Positions 1-11,405 of a stretch of 35,527 nucleotides of DNA are shown here, in pieces (position 1 is the stretch's first letter; every line of letters begins with the position of its first letter). Below the pieces are notes generated by a model that did not search any database, was not told the DNA's origin, and worked only from the letters and a program-made list of their open reading frames with translations. The DNA comes from Nephromyces sp. MM_2019 (Eukaryota > Apicomplexa > Aconoidasida > Nephromycida): contig JADHZB010001557.1 in the NCBI GenBank assembly GCA_015657535.1, positions 1 to 35,527 of the forward strand, read 5' to 3'. The translations under genes were made by a program, and so were the position numbers.

Positions 1-98
1 TCAGGCGGAGGAGGCGGAGAAGATAGTGGTGGAGGTGGAGAAGATAGTGGTGGAGGCGGATCAGGCGGAGGAGGCGGAGAAGATAGTGGTGGAGGAAG
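1..98. repeat. 60-bp tandem repeat at the left edge
   Basis: A 60-bp unit at 1-60 restarts at 61 and continues to about 97. Inside it the shorter block gagaagatagtggtggagg recurs three times, so it is a nested minisatellite, G-rich on the plus strand. On the minus strand one frame is open to the window edge and reads as proline-rich runs with Leu-Ser-Ser spacers, so it could be a linker exon of the SNF2-like gene. A pyrimidine-rich tract ending in tatag (about 150-109, minus strand) could be its acceptor. With the phase-0 donor at 470 that acceptor gives an early stop, so coding status is unresolved. Confidence 0.8.
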
Positions 99-382
99 TT
101 CCAGAGCTCTATAAGCATGAAGCACAGATAAACAGGAAACAGAGGGCAAAGAACAATTTGACTCGCACACAAACCGTATGGGAACCACATCATAAGCAGC
201 AAACATGGCAAAACCATCAAAATACGCACAAACTATCGCATACATTAATGTATCATAAAGAACAACTATTTCACCATCTACGCTTTCATATAAATCGAGA
301 TGTAAACATATACTCTAACCTCAAGAAGGTGTTCACGTGTAAAAACAGCATTTTAGGGCCTAAAAAACTCTCATAATACTCC

Positions 383-468
383 CCTCGCACACAAAAACCG
401 CATCCCCCTCACACACACAGATACACACAAAACCCACATACTCCCCCCCTCCCTCACACACACACATA
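383..468. repeat. CA-rich low-complexity tract in an SNF2-like intron
   Basis: Imperfect (CA)n with C-runs on the plus strand. On the minus strand this is GT-rich and begins exactly at the putative splice donor after position 470 (CCG|gtatgtgtgtg). It is most likely the start of the next intron of the SNF2-like gene. Confidence 0.75.
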
Positions 469-469
469 C

Positions 470-852
470 CGGAGACACAGAGGACCCAGTCCATCCAAAT
501 TGAGCATTGTCCTTTTCTCGCTGCTCAATGACAAAGTTTCCAATCTTCTTCATAGATTCTTCAGTTTGCTCTATCAATGTGAGCAGACGCTTATTCTTCG
601 TTTCTTGAAGCATACTCAAGTACATAACCTCATTATTAGCCTTTAAAGCATCCAGCCTCTCTTTTTGAAGCAAAGCTTCTGTGTGTTCCTCCTTTTTCTG
701 AATCGATGTGAAGTGCCGCATCATCGCTGCTGCCAGCTTCTTTATCTCTTTATAATTCTCTTTATGAAAGGCGAAATACCTTCTACTATGATCGAGAACT
801 TCGTTTATAAAGGCTCTACGTCCCTGCAAAAAGTGAAGATTCCACCCTCAGC

Positions 853-889
<37 letters not shown>

Positions 890-3800
890 GGTATGCAGAG
901 TTGACGACAGATGGTTTTTGCTTGTGAAGAAGGTAGAAACATATGAGAAGGGGAAAAGAGCTGAATTTTTGGTAGAAAGATGAGGAATCGCCCAGAAATA
1001 CCTTAAATAGTACAAAGTGGTAGCTTTTGATCTTTAAAAGGCGACAGAACACGCACACACACATATAAAAAGCTCAAGCAGGGAAAAAAAAGCATGTCAA
1101 CTTAACACAAGGGGATGTTATGAGTGAGCATCACAAGCCAGGACGAACGAGCACACACAACCTAGATATTCACACCCACATGCAGGATGACCCACAAAAC
1201 CTTTATATAGAAACATACCCACGCAGGCCCCACTCACACATGTACATCTGCATCCACGCACATACCCCCCACTCAAGTTCACGCGTATCCACACCCGAGC
1301 ACACACTCCCAGTGACGCACACACACCGATATCCTATCACATACCCCTCACCCACACACACTCCCCACGCCCTCCCACCTACTTGAATCATATTGATACG
1401 CTCTTCAACGAACTTTTCGCCTTCTTCACGACTAGCTCTCAGCGCTTTCGATCTCCTAGCAGCCTTCAGCCCGATGTACTGAAGAGGAGGCAAAACTGTG
1501 GGATCCTTCTCCATAAAGCGAGAAACACTAACCTGCTCTCTAATGAGGCGCTGGAAGTCAACTAAGCCTAGAAGCTTCAGCCTGCTTTTCAAACCGAGAC
1601 TCCTGATGCGACTAGCAGCTACTGCAGACATATTGTAGCCTCCCTGAAGATCATCCTGTCGAAGCTGCCCCCCACCAGTCCTCCACACACCCTCAAACTT
1701 AGTAGCAGCACCCACTTCCTTTGCTTTCCCTAAGAAGTTTACTCTTCCTCTGCAAACCCGTTTACGAGGGAGACGAGAGTCCTCATTGGAGCTGAGATTT
1801 TGTGTCTGAGTGGTGTGGTCTCCCAAAATACCGTCTTCAAAGCTTCTTTGCAGCGATCCATTCGAGCTGAGCTGTTGCGTGTGTGTGATGTAATCTCCCA
1901 AAATACCGTCTTCAAAGCTTTTCTGAAGCGATCCGCTTCTTAAATTAGGAGGGAGAGAAGCAAAAGTACTGACATATGAAACATTATTACTAGAAGCAGC
2001 AGTATTCCTTGCATTGCTTGTTAGAGCAGCATCGAACACACTAGCAGCGGCTTCATCATGGGAGTTCTGCACAACGGAATGCTGAGAATCTTCAGAGTAG
2101 CGAATGCCCTCATTTCCAGCAGTCTTCAGGTGACTACTGGGGGGGGAAAGGGATAGATGCTTTTGGTAGGTTATTTCTTCCTGTGAAGATGGGGATGCTG
2201 CATAAACTTGGGTCGCTTCTCTACCAGTTCCGTGCATACTAGAGGGAAAGGAAGAAGTAGAAGAAGCAGAGGTAGATGTAGAAGAAGATAAAGAAGAAGT
2301 AGCACTCTCACTAAACTTACTTGAGCTGCCAAAATCATCATTCTTCACGATAGAACTGGCGTCAAATCTCCCATCGGCAAGACCTTCCTTTAAGATACCA
2401 TTAGCACCATCCCACTGAGCAGAATAAAGAGTGTGTGTGTGGCTTGACCCAGCTAGACTAGGACCTCCAACCAAACTATGATTGCTGAAAACTATCCTCT
2501 CCCCCTCTCCAGGCCTTGGAGGCACCCTTTCCTCTCCTCCCTCTAGTAGCTTTGCCTTCTCCGCTCCAACACAAGGCGGAGGAAAAGAAGGCTGAATCAC
2601 TCTACTGCCATCTTCATCTTCTAAAGAAGACACTACCTTTTTGTGTGTATGAGCGTCTGAACTCTCTGAGGGAGAGTGCTCTCTACCCTCAAAACTTTGC
2701 TTCTCTATCGCCAACAAGAGCTCCTCCTTCGCCTTTTCTAAGTTAAGCATCCTCAAACGATTCCAAAATTCCAGCCAGTTATCCGGTTCTCTCTTCACTA
2801 TAGGAGGCCCGTATAACGAGAGAGGAACTTTGTACTGATAAGAAACTTGATTGTTGCCCTGAAAAGGCAAAAGCAGTCGCTGAGCAGCTAAAAGCTTGGA
2901 TTCTAGGTGGGCAGTGGAGCTTACTTCTGGGTGATCTGAAGAAAGCGAAAGATTCCTTCCAACAGCCTCTTCGTGGGCAGAACGAAGCTGCTCAACTGGC
3001 TGCCTCATTATCCCTTTGTGAAGATCTGTGTGTGCGACAGTAGTAAAGGGGTGCTTACTACTGTCTGGAGAGTAGCTGCCGTGTGTTACTGAAGAGGAGC
3101 CGGCATTCTGATCGCTACTAAAGGAGGGTGGGGGACGAGATGAAGAGGCAATGCTCTCAGCTCGCAGATCAAGCACATTGTGGCTGATAGGTTGAGAGGG
3201 AGTAAGCGTGCTAGTGGAATTGGTGGTGGTGGGCATGCTACTGACGCTACCACCAATCCCACTACCACTAATATCACGCATATCAGCTGATGAAGCCTTT
3301 AATGCAGAACCGCTAGGAACAGAAACAGTTTCCACCTTTTCACTTGCTCCCACCTCTCCTGCTTCACCAGCAACTGTTCTACTGTAGCTGTGTGCACCAC
3401 CCACACTAGCGACGCTCCCACCAGCACACTCACTAGCATCACTACTGTGTGTGCGAGTTGAAGACTGCAACTCTCCCATGACATCTTCTCTAACAGACTT
3501 CCCAACGCTTCTACTCCCACCACTAGCATCCCTTTGATAACCAATTCGGGTAAGAAGCTTTCCATCCACTTGCTTCTCAGAATCGTTCGCTGCCTTCTCA
3601 GTAGCTTTTTCATCCTCAATCAAGGCTGGCCTGAAGCCAAATGAAGGCTTCAACCTACAAGAGATTAGCAGCTCTTCAGTTAGAGGCTCTCTCAGATGAA
3701 GAAGATGCATATACGCCCGAGCCTGATTGACCAGTAACTCAAACTGATCGCCAGTAAAAAACTCATAGGGCGAAGTCTTCTCCTCTGTGTTTTTGGAGAG

Positions 3801-4637
3801 CCATTGAAAGATCAACAAGATGATGCGTATACGCTTGTCCTGGATGGGAAGCTGATTAATGCTTATATCATACATCAGCTTGCAAAACAGTGCAAAGTTG
3901 AGGGAAGTTTGAAGCGAAGAGGCTGAAGTTGTGCCGATTCCCCCTTGGCGCATCGGACTACCTAGGAGCCTCCTCTTTAGTGGGGCTGTAGATTCATTGG
4001 CATTGTGTGTTACCTCTTCAGATGGGCTTATTCCGGCGCTTAGAAAGGGAGGAGGGTGGGAGATTTGGGTGGGCGGGATGGTGGCGGTGGTTGTGGCGTG
4101 TTGTTTAGAGGGGGGGGAAGAAGCGGGAGGATAATGTGAGAAAGAGGAAGAGTTATTGAAGAGGTTTGAAGGCGCCAAGGAGGTATGCATAACCGGAGAA
4201 GCAGCCACGCTATAAAATTGGCTTGGATGAGAGGGAGAGCGAAAAGGATGAGACTGAGATTCTAGGCTAGCTGAGGAATCATAATTTTCTCCTTCTCCTC
4301 TTAGTTTTCTTCCCCCCCCTCCCCCTCCTCCTATACAGTGAGATTGCGAGTTGTCTAAACTGACTGCACTTCCCTCCTCATCTCGATGTGATGATACATT
4401 AGACAACGCAGAAAAGACGCCTTTTTCCAAGATTGTTGATAGATTCGCTTGTAAAAGAAGTTCTCTTCTTTTATTAAGCATCGAATTTGAAGATTTGACA
4501 ATTCCGCTTCCCCTGCTTAGCATCAAAGCTGCTAGCTTAGAAGGATGCTCTAAGGCCTCAGTATACGATGAGAGAGGAAGAAGAGAGCCATTAGAGCATG
4601 AAGATGTATTTTCTGCGGAAAAATTATCTTCCTTCAT
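470..4637 (-). CDS. SNF2: SNF2/BRM-like SWI/SNF chromatin-remodelling ATPase, N-terminal part (gene runs off the left edge)
   Basis: Two exons are visible: 4637-1383 (1085 codons) and 823-470 (118 codons). They are joined in phase 0 by a 559-bp intron (CAA|gtaggt donor, ctttttgcag acceptor). Residues about 293-325 (FFTGDQFELLVNQARAYMHL onward) match the QLQ domain. Residues about 1004-1085 plus the start of exon 2 match the region leading into and including the HSA domain; DFQRLIREQVSVSRFMEKD and FAFHKENYKEIKKLAAAM resemble BRG1/Snf2. The helix that follows (LLTLIEQTEESMKKIGNFV) matches the conserved post-HSA segment. QLQ plus HSA defines the SNF2/BRM subfamily, the ATP-driven nucleosome remodeller of SWI/SNF complexes. 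In this family the DEAD-like helicase, SnAC and bromodomain follow, and here they must lie beyond position 1. The rest is serine-rich low complexity, including seven glycines near residue 103. The ATG at 4637 is the first Met after an in-frame stop at 4716-4718; an upstream coding exon is not excluded. The exon end at 470 is the least certain point. Confidence 0.88.
824..1382 (-). other. Phase-0 intron splitting the SNF2-like HSA region
   Basis: 559 bp with a strong donor (gtaggt) and a pyrimidine-rich acceptor (tcactttttgcag). It interrupts the HSA domain between INMIQ and GRRAF. It contains the pure (TG)n run at 854-884 and dense CA-rich sequence at about 1130-1370. Open frames reading into this CA/GT-rich DNA are low-complexity artefacts. 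Confidence 0.85.
854..884. repeat. (TG)n dinucleotide microsatellite
   Basis: An uninterrupted TG run of about 15 units, within the SNF2-like intron and about 30 bp upstream (in gene direction) of the acceptor. It is likely length-polymorphic. Confidence 0.95.
1819..1935 (-). repeat. 75-bp in-frame tandem duplication in the SNF2-like coding exon
   Basis: The string beginning tctcccaaaataccgtcttc occurs at 1819 and again at 1894, a spacing of exactly 75 bp. In protein this gives two adjacent 25-residue units, each containing SFEDGILGD followed by a Thr/Gln/Ser-rich stretch ending LSSN. The copies differ at a few residues, so the duplication is fairly recent but not brand new. It lies in the disordered linker between QLQ and HSA. 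Confidence 0.9.
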
Positions 4638-5280
4638 CGTATCAATCGTGTTAGGAAATATTTTTTGTAGTAAATAGCAGCAGAAGGTAAATAGAGGGGG
4701 TAATATCTGGGGAGGCTAGAAGCAAGGTGCTTCGAAGGTGGTGTGTGCAGGATTCCCTCTAGAAAGAGAAGAGGAGGCAGCAGAAGAAGGCAATGAGTGA
4801 GGAGAAACAGTGAATCCGCCGGGAGGAGGGATTAATCGTGAAAAACGGCAAAAGGGGGAGGAAAGGGGGGTAAAGTAGATGCAAACGGTGGAGAGGGGAG
4901 GGAATATGATAGGCTTGGTGAAGATGATGTGTGTGGCTGCGTGTGAGTGGGGGGAGGGTCTGGGCGGGTGTGTATGTGGGTCGGTAAGTTTGTGTGTCGA
5001 TGCAAGTGTGTGCGGATATGTGGTTCTGGGGGGGTAATGGCGTATGGGTGTGTAGTTGTGGGTATGCATGGACGTGTGGGTAGGCGTGGGTATGTGCTGG
5101 TGTGTGTGGGTGGATATGGACGGGTATGGGTTTGTGTGTACCTGCACATATGCGCGTATGCATAAATGCGTGTGTATCCCTGCACATCTGCGTATCTAAG
5201 AATAAGTGCGCGTCTGCCTATCTGAGGATGCATGCTTATCTTCGCAACTTTGTGTGTGTGCTCGTGTGTAGCCAAATTAA
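4638..5280. other. GT-rich upstream region of the SNF2-like gene
   Basis: This is directly upstream of the SNF2-like start. From about 4925 to 5265 the plus strand is an irregular mix of GTGTG, GGGTATG and GCGTATG words. On the minus strand (gene sense) it is CA-rich, which produces several long open frames full of His, Thr and Pro that I regard as artefacts. It could hold the promoter and 5' leader, but no specific core element was identified. Confidence 0.7.
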
Positions 5281-8040
5281 CCTATCTTTTTTGAAAAAAC
5301 TTATAAAACGTTTCGCTATCAAGAGTATCATATACAATGAACTCTTGGCTGCTCAACACATACACACGCATATCGCTACATTATCTGAAATTCCAGAAAA
5401 ATCATCGCTTTAACCAACATTCACACAGTTCAACCAGGAAAAGTCAAATTCTCGCCAAAATAAGCATATTTGCTGCTTTATCTTGTCAGAAAAGGCAGTT
5501 ACATACAGAAAAACCTCCAAGAGAAGATATCAGCAGGTGAAAAAACCAGAATTTATACATCAGCAGCTAAAACAATATCGAAAAACTCGCGCAAACTGTG
5601 AATTCAAAGCGTAAATTTTCCAAAAAAAACTTTATCCTCCTCATCACAACATATGCAAAAAAAGAAAGCAGAATTTTTGATCAAAAAATTCACCAAAAAA
5701 AGCCAAGACCTCAACTAATAATTTCATCAAAAATCTACTTTGAAAGGAGGAAAACAAAGAAACTCTCTGCCAGGAGGTGATAGAATCCTCTAATCTTTTC
5801 AAAAGGGTGAAATCCGTGGTTTTTCATCCACTTCATACATTTATACTTGAAATGCTAACGTAATCTTCAACCATCGCACACACGAGAAAGGTACACAGCA
5901 AATAACACACCCCTCAACATGAACTTCAAGATGTGCTTTAACCCTCCCTCTGCTGCGTCTTCAATTTCATTACCTAGAGACTGACTGGGGGAGTCACCGA
6001 TCAAAAAACAGCAAGTAAACTCACCTAAGAATTTGCTTTTCAAAGAGCTTTGATTGCATCCTGATGATGCACTCCATACTAAAGGCAAATCCTTCCCCTC
6101 ATAAAGAAAAACTGTGTGTGAGCAGCTCCCGAAAGACCCCCTTTTCCTCTATTAAATGGTACTACCATCTTCGGTAGCTCATAGCTCTCCTACAGTTTTA
6201 GATTTACGGTTTACTGTAGGCAAAAACAGTGTGTTTTTCTCTTGATATTGAACGATCAACTGGAGAAGCTAATTGAGAAAAAATATCTCTATAAAATGCT
6301 TTAAAATCAGCAAAAATAGTTTCTTCTTTGGTGTTTTCTATGGTATCTATTTTCTATTTATTTGATGATGCAAGGTGCAAGCAATCCAATGATATAATAC
6401 ACATTCCTCCTGCAAGAAAACCTAAAGCTAGAATAAAAAACAGCAAAATTTTTTCCTGCCTAGCAGCTCTTCTCTGGTTAAGGAAACTTAGAAGATGGAC
6501 AAACAAAGAGAAATATAGACACACCGATTTGGGTTGTTACGCTCAAATTCCTGCCTTTCCTGAGCATCTTCACTTGTATGTACATTCTTCGCTGAAAGTT
6601 ATTCTACAAAAGTTCAAAAAAGGTTATCCGCTAATGCATAGCTTTCAAACAAGCCTATACCATCGATCTTCAAGCGAAGAAGGCGGAATATGGATAGCAT
6701 ACAACTGCAAGTTACTCCCGCAATACATTGAACCTGCGCTCACAGTTTTAGCATGATAAATCTCAACTTTTATCAATCTTTCTGGTTAAATTTGCACACA
6801 ATAGCAGCGCCAGTAGCAGCAACTATTTCAAAAGAATTCACGAAATTGGCAGCCCAAGGGAAGTGGATGTGGTAGCCATTTGAAAAATATAATTGATAAC
6901 CTCAGAGTAATGGGAGATTTACTAACAGCAATAGAATTTACTGCAAAATTCTAGGCTTCTTCCAAAAAAAACATCAAAATACTGTGAGCAAGCCATTCAA
7001 ACTAAATAACCGAGATAAATTCCCGATTTTCTTCATCTGCTGAAATTCTTTCCAGCAAAAACCCTCCAAAAACACTTCCTGGGAGCACTGAAGTATGACA
7101 CGTGCTTTATCTGCCTGGAAGATTATCAATCTTAATATAAAATATTACTAATATGCAGTTTAAGCAGTGCACACGAAGAAAACACGTTCGAAATTTCACT
7201 CTCACTGAAATAAAAACCCATAAAAAAATAGAATTTCTCCTAGAGACATGGGAAAATAACGTATTTATTGCAAGCCGAAATTCTAAGAAAAAGTTGCAGG
7301 AAAGTAGCTTAGAAAACGAAAAAAGCTGAAGAAGCCAAGAAGTGATATTGAGCTACTCAAATCTATGGAAGATTCTACTGAGTTTTAGTGTTGATGGAAC
7401 ACAAACAAAAAATACGAAGCTTCATAATAGTAACTCCGCCTCAAGGGGGCTAATATTTACGCAAAAAACAGGAAAAGAAATAGAATACAGTATTTCACAT
7501 GGGGATGAGTGCGGTTTCTTCCACAAAATTTTAACAAAAAGCTGAGAAGAAGCAGGTGAATAGAAAGAATGTCATCAAAAAGACCTCAACACCTACCGCC
7601 AGTGAAGAGGTCAGTAGAGCCGGCAGCAGCACTGCATATTCTAACCCCAAAACGAAGAAAAACTAAGTAATCAAAATTTCCATCAGAAGAGAAGCAAACA
7701 ATTATCACCTTCACGAAGAATCAGCATTGATTTTCATGATTGTGAACACACAAATTTCACCATAAAACACAGCGAAAAGAAGTCAACTATCCTCATGTGC
7801 CTCCAGGAACGCCGAAGAAACACAAAAATTGAGACAATCACACCTAAAAATTCCCAGGGACTCACCATCAATTCATCAAATGCCTGGGGCGATTTCAGAC
7901 TGCTATTTAGTAGATTATAGAAGCCCAAATTCTTCGTAAACTTAATGTGCTTCTGGCGGCAGCCTGCAGGAAAGTTTTACAGGAAGCAACCGCTCTCAGC
8001 AGCCGAGAAATGTCTATGAAGATGTAAACTTCCACGACTA
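5281..8040. other. A-rich spacer with no confident gene
   Basis: The plus strand is visibly A-rich, so the minus strand is T-rich, as introns and untranslated DNA are in this window. The open frames are short. The best is a minus-strand frame at 6088-5867 (73 codons) starting MPLVWSASSG and containing TTAG|GTGAGT, a good donor about 20 codons in. It could be an upstream or non-coding first exon of a minus-strand transcript. A plus-strand frame at 6340-6756 has no recognisable feature. Confidence 0.5.
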
Positions 8041-8159
8041 ACTTTTTTCAAGGTACCTCGATCTCACGGTGAAAAGAGGGGCTAAGTCTTCATTAAAAAG
8101 CTCAGAGGGCCTGGTAAGAAGTCTTTTTTGGAGAAAACAAAAAAAGGGGTTGAAAGGTA

Positions 8160-8345
8160 ATGTGTATACACCGATCTACCTCATGATAGCAAGGTGAGGA
8201 TAGTAAACCTTTTTAGTCCCGTTTTCCGGGGCAGTGACGACTCAAGGGCGGTGCGAGGACTCAGTTTCGAAGAAGGACCAAGTGTGACTTTGTGTTTTTC
8301 TCACAGTTTGGTTTATCTTACTCGTCGAAAGATAAAGAGGAGGGA
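8160..8345. other. GC-richer stretch with hairpin potential, no open frame
   Basis: It stands out from the AT-rich surroundings. It contains a perfect 8-bp stem (tttatctt 8312-8319 with aagataaa 8329-8336, 9-nt loop), a short TGTGA/TCACA stem (8283-8287 with 8301-8305), and a CCCG/CGGG stem near 8219. No tRNA, rRNA or spliceosomal RNA signature was recognised. It could be a non-coding RNA or simply a compositional patch. Confidence 0.2.
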
Positions 8346-10607
8346 GGAAAAATAGAGATTTAGAGAGGCTTCAGATATATAAGCGCTTGAAGCATTTGCT
8401 TATTATAGATGGTAGACCTTCATTTGGTTGTTCATTTTCAAGGACGTGGCTAAAAAGCGATAGTCGTATATATACGTCACGCACGCCTCACTTCAATAGC
8501 ACTGTCACTGGGGATGCGCTTTAGACTATCTTTACTATAGTTACATTGTCTCAGGTAGGTAAAAGGCTGCAGCCTCGATGTGTGTACCGAGCTTTCTAGT
8601 AGGGTACACTACCATGCGAATGTAGGCTACGCATAGATGCAAAATCTGACTTTTTTTCCTTCACAGTGTGTTTTGCAAGTTTATGAGTTTAACTTTTCTA
8701 AAAAACTCAAAGCCGGTAAAGATGAACATGTCACAGCTTTATGAGTTTGGAATTCAGCATTTAGTTTTTTTCGGTGCCGACCACTGTAACTTGTCTAAAC
8801 TTTTTGATTTTTTGTCGATTTCGTCGCTGCAGAGTTTAGATATTATAAGGTGGAATATATGATGCTCATGACATGAGTTCAGGTTGTCAAGTTGCGATGT
8901 AGAAATATGGGGTATATAATATAAATGGTGTGAATTCAGATTGCCCATGACTATCCAAATTGGTGAAAGAGACAAAGCCCAAATGTTATGACAACGTTTG
9001 TAATAGAAACTACATGTATACAGGATAGCACATCATGGGTTTACAAGCAACCGGCCCTCTATATAGCGCTAGTACTACTGCCCCGAGGAAGATTTAAACT
9101 ATTGATTACTCTAAAGCAAGAAAATTGGGGACAAATATATTCATGGAATATGAGATACACATTTAATTCTTAAATTCAACTTATTATGCGATTTAGGAAA
9201 AATTTGAATGTGAGCATAATGTTAATCGCAGCGTCTAAGTGATTTCGTGTTCGCAACAAATGCTTCAGCAACATAGGAGTTACGAAAAAAAGGGCCGATC
9301 ATTGCCTAGCAGCAACTTTTTCATTAGTTTCAGACCTACATGAACGGATTTATACGGCAGAGCTCCAGAAATTTGATTAAAGCTGTTACTAGATTTCGCG
9401 TTAGACTTAAAAAATAGCACAAAAAAATTGCCAAGGACAAAGCTAAAGAAGTCTTCATATAATCGGAAGCTATTTGACTATCCTGCTGCTAAATAAATCA
9501 AACAAATAGCGTTTCTGTTCGTAATCGTGCCTAAAGTAACTTAAATGTGGCGTATTTCAAGGTAACGCATTGATTAATATATGTGCAGCCACGAAGATGT
9601 GGGCAATCAACAATCGTCATTGAGGAATCGTATTCCTTGCAAGCCACTTACAAACAAGCCAATGAAAAATGACGTTTTTTTTATAAAATCAGCAGTTTGC
9701 TACATGCTTTAGTGGTAATTCGCTTCAAAAAACTGTTTAGAAATCATATATAGGTTTTTTAGTAGTATGAGGACTAAATGAGCCATGAGTAGCAATATTT
9801 TTACTTCTGTATCCACAGTTTTTATTTCGAAGGCAATTAGTTTTTCAAAAAATTATGGCAACTACTGAAATGCTTTCTGGCAAGGAAGGAAAGGGTGTGT
9901 TTACCTAGTACAGTTTGATGGGGCATTTCTCGAGCACTATTGGTGTTGTCGAAAAGGAAGAAGTGCAAACACCAAACTTTTGCTATGCAAGAAGATCCTA
10001 CTTCAATTTTAAAAGAAATATGCTTGAAATTTATTATTTATTTTTTAAAATTAAAGCATGCAACCTTTTAATCAGACGAGTAAATGCTAAAAGTTTATAG
10101 CAGCTGGTTACAGCAGAAATTTCAAATTAAACCGCGCATGACCGGACTTGAAAATTCATCTTACTGGTATCAATAACGAAGGTATTTATGTAGCTACCAA
10201 AACAAGGTTCTGTTTCCTGCATTGCACGTATTGCTGTCCACCCATAATCTCTTAAAACTTCAGTGACTGTCCAACTTCGTTATAATAACATTGGCAGCTA
10301 TTGAAAATTCTCATGAGTTAAATGCTGCAGGAAGAAGTTTCCTAACTTTATAATGCACCTTTATGAACAGAAAATATTTTCCGAAAGTAGCGTTGCAGTG
10401 AATGGTCAAATAGTAAGAGTCCACTCGTGATATACCATACTTTCTCTAGTGTGTACAGACTGGTGGTATCGTTAAGCTGTTGCTTAAAACAAAATGCTGT
10501 GCAGCCAATATTAAATTTAATTCCTTATATTATTGCAAGAAGACGTCTATGGCACTGTCGCTGCGTAAAATTTACATCACATCACAGAAAACTTGTGGCG
10601 ATAAAGC
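8346..10607. other. Spacer without a supported gene
   Basis: Mixed-composition, AT-rich DNA. Open frames reach only about 60-75 codons on either strand, with no domain, no convincing start context and no paired splice sites. Nothing further can be supported. Confidence 0.5.
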
Positions 10608-10968
10608 TCAGCCTAAATTTATAAAAAATGAGAAAAGATAGCTTTTGCTTTGTTTCGCAGCTAGCATGGCATACATATAAGTTAGTGGTATAGCGATGCA
10701 GCTAGGAAAATAACAAAAAAACCCCTTGGCCTTTTGGCTTATTTTCTTATGCTTACCCTTTGCATTACCTTGTCAGCACCGATGCCCTAATGCTAGGGTA
10801 TCCATTTCCAGTACTTAGTCTTTGGTCACAACTCATCAGCGGAAGGATCTGAGCCACCAGAGAAAAAGCTCTGATTGGCTGAATAGGACGACTTAGCAAA
10901 GGTGTTGACGATGCCCAGCGGCATTTGGCAAAATAATTTTTAAGCAAGTCGGCGGAACTTTGGTTTTG
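10608..10968 (-). CDS. Possible two-exon fragment of an unrecognised minus-strand gene
   Basis: Exon A (10968-10769, minus) is open for 66 codons and clearly GC-richer than its flanks. It ends in a good donor, ACAAG|GTAATG. A 67-nt intron ends in a strong pyrimidine tract and acceptor (ttattttcctag), after which the frame stays open for 30 codons to a TGA at 10608. The phases match (two bases left over, one supplied). The product has no recognised domain; exon A holds YFAKCRWASSTPLLSRP. The 5' start was not found. Chance open frames of this size occur in such DNA, so this is tentative. Confidence 0.28.
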
Positions 10969-11405
10969 CTAGCATCCACTGACCACTCAACCGAAGTACA
11001 TATTTTTTAACGTATAACTAACTCAAGCGTACTGCGAAGGTCCGAAAGTACCGAATGTTTTACAGATTGTGGAGCATAATCATCTCACGGACCACAAACA
11101 TTCGCAGGTCATAAGAGCATACAAAACTTGTACCTCTTCGAATAACACATATCACCGAGTATTTGAACCTTTTAGAATGTAACAAAACTATATAGAAATG
11201 GCTGTATTCCTAGCAGCAGCAGCGTAAAATGAAGCTATTTTGAGACGTAGCATAGTTACCTTCTCAAAAAAATATCAGTGTAACAATACTGGTAAAAAAG
11301 CTAATCTAACCGCTTCCTTACAAAACAGCAGATATATTGAACGCTTACGAATGGGGCAAGTATTCCCCAACTTCTAAAAACCTCAGCGGCACTAGAGGAG
11401 ATTTC
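10969..11405. other. Spacer, no supported gene
   Basis: A 55-codon plus-strand open frame around 11015-11185 contains an acceptor-like tgttttacag and a GT downstream, but nothing connects it to a start or to a known protein. No other structure is seen. Confidence 0.4.

Noticed and set aside
26..376. Plus-strand 116-codon frame through the left-edge repeat
   Set aside because: It begins inside the 60-bp minisatellite and continues through intron-like DNA of the minus-strand gene; no domain or start context.
3299..3619. 106-codon minus-strand frame inside the remodeller exon, and others overlapping it
   Set aside because: They are alternate-frame shadows of the well-supported SNF2-like reading frame.
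4716..5275. Several overlapping 140-147-codon minus-strand open frames rich in His, Thr and Pro
   Set aside because: They are open in all frames because the DNA is CA-repeat-like and lacks stop codons; the composition is not protein-like.
6328..6756. 142-codon plus-strand frame
   Set aside because: The frame opens at TTG, its first ATG is at 6340, and there is no domain, no splice partner and no context; a frame this long can occur by chance in 35 kb.
8220..8240. A short gcagtgacgact string reminiscent of U4 snRNA
   Set aside because: Only about 9-10 bases agree and no other U4 landmark is present.
10728..10739. ggccttttggct, identical to part of the U2 snRNA 5' region
   Set aside because: The bases on either side do not match U2 (no branch-point recognition sequence follows). 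It lies in the pyrimidine tract of a putative intron, so it is taken as a chance match.
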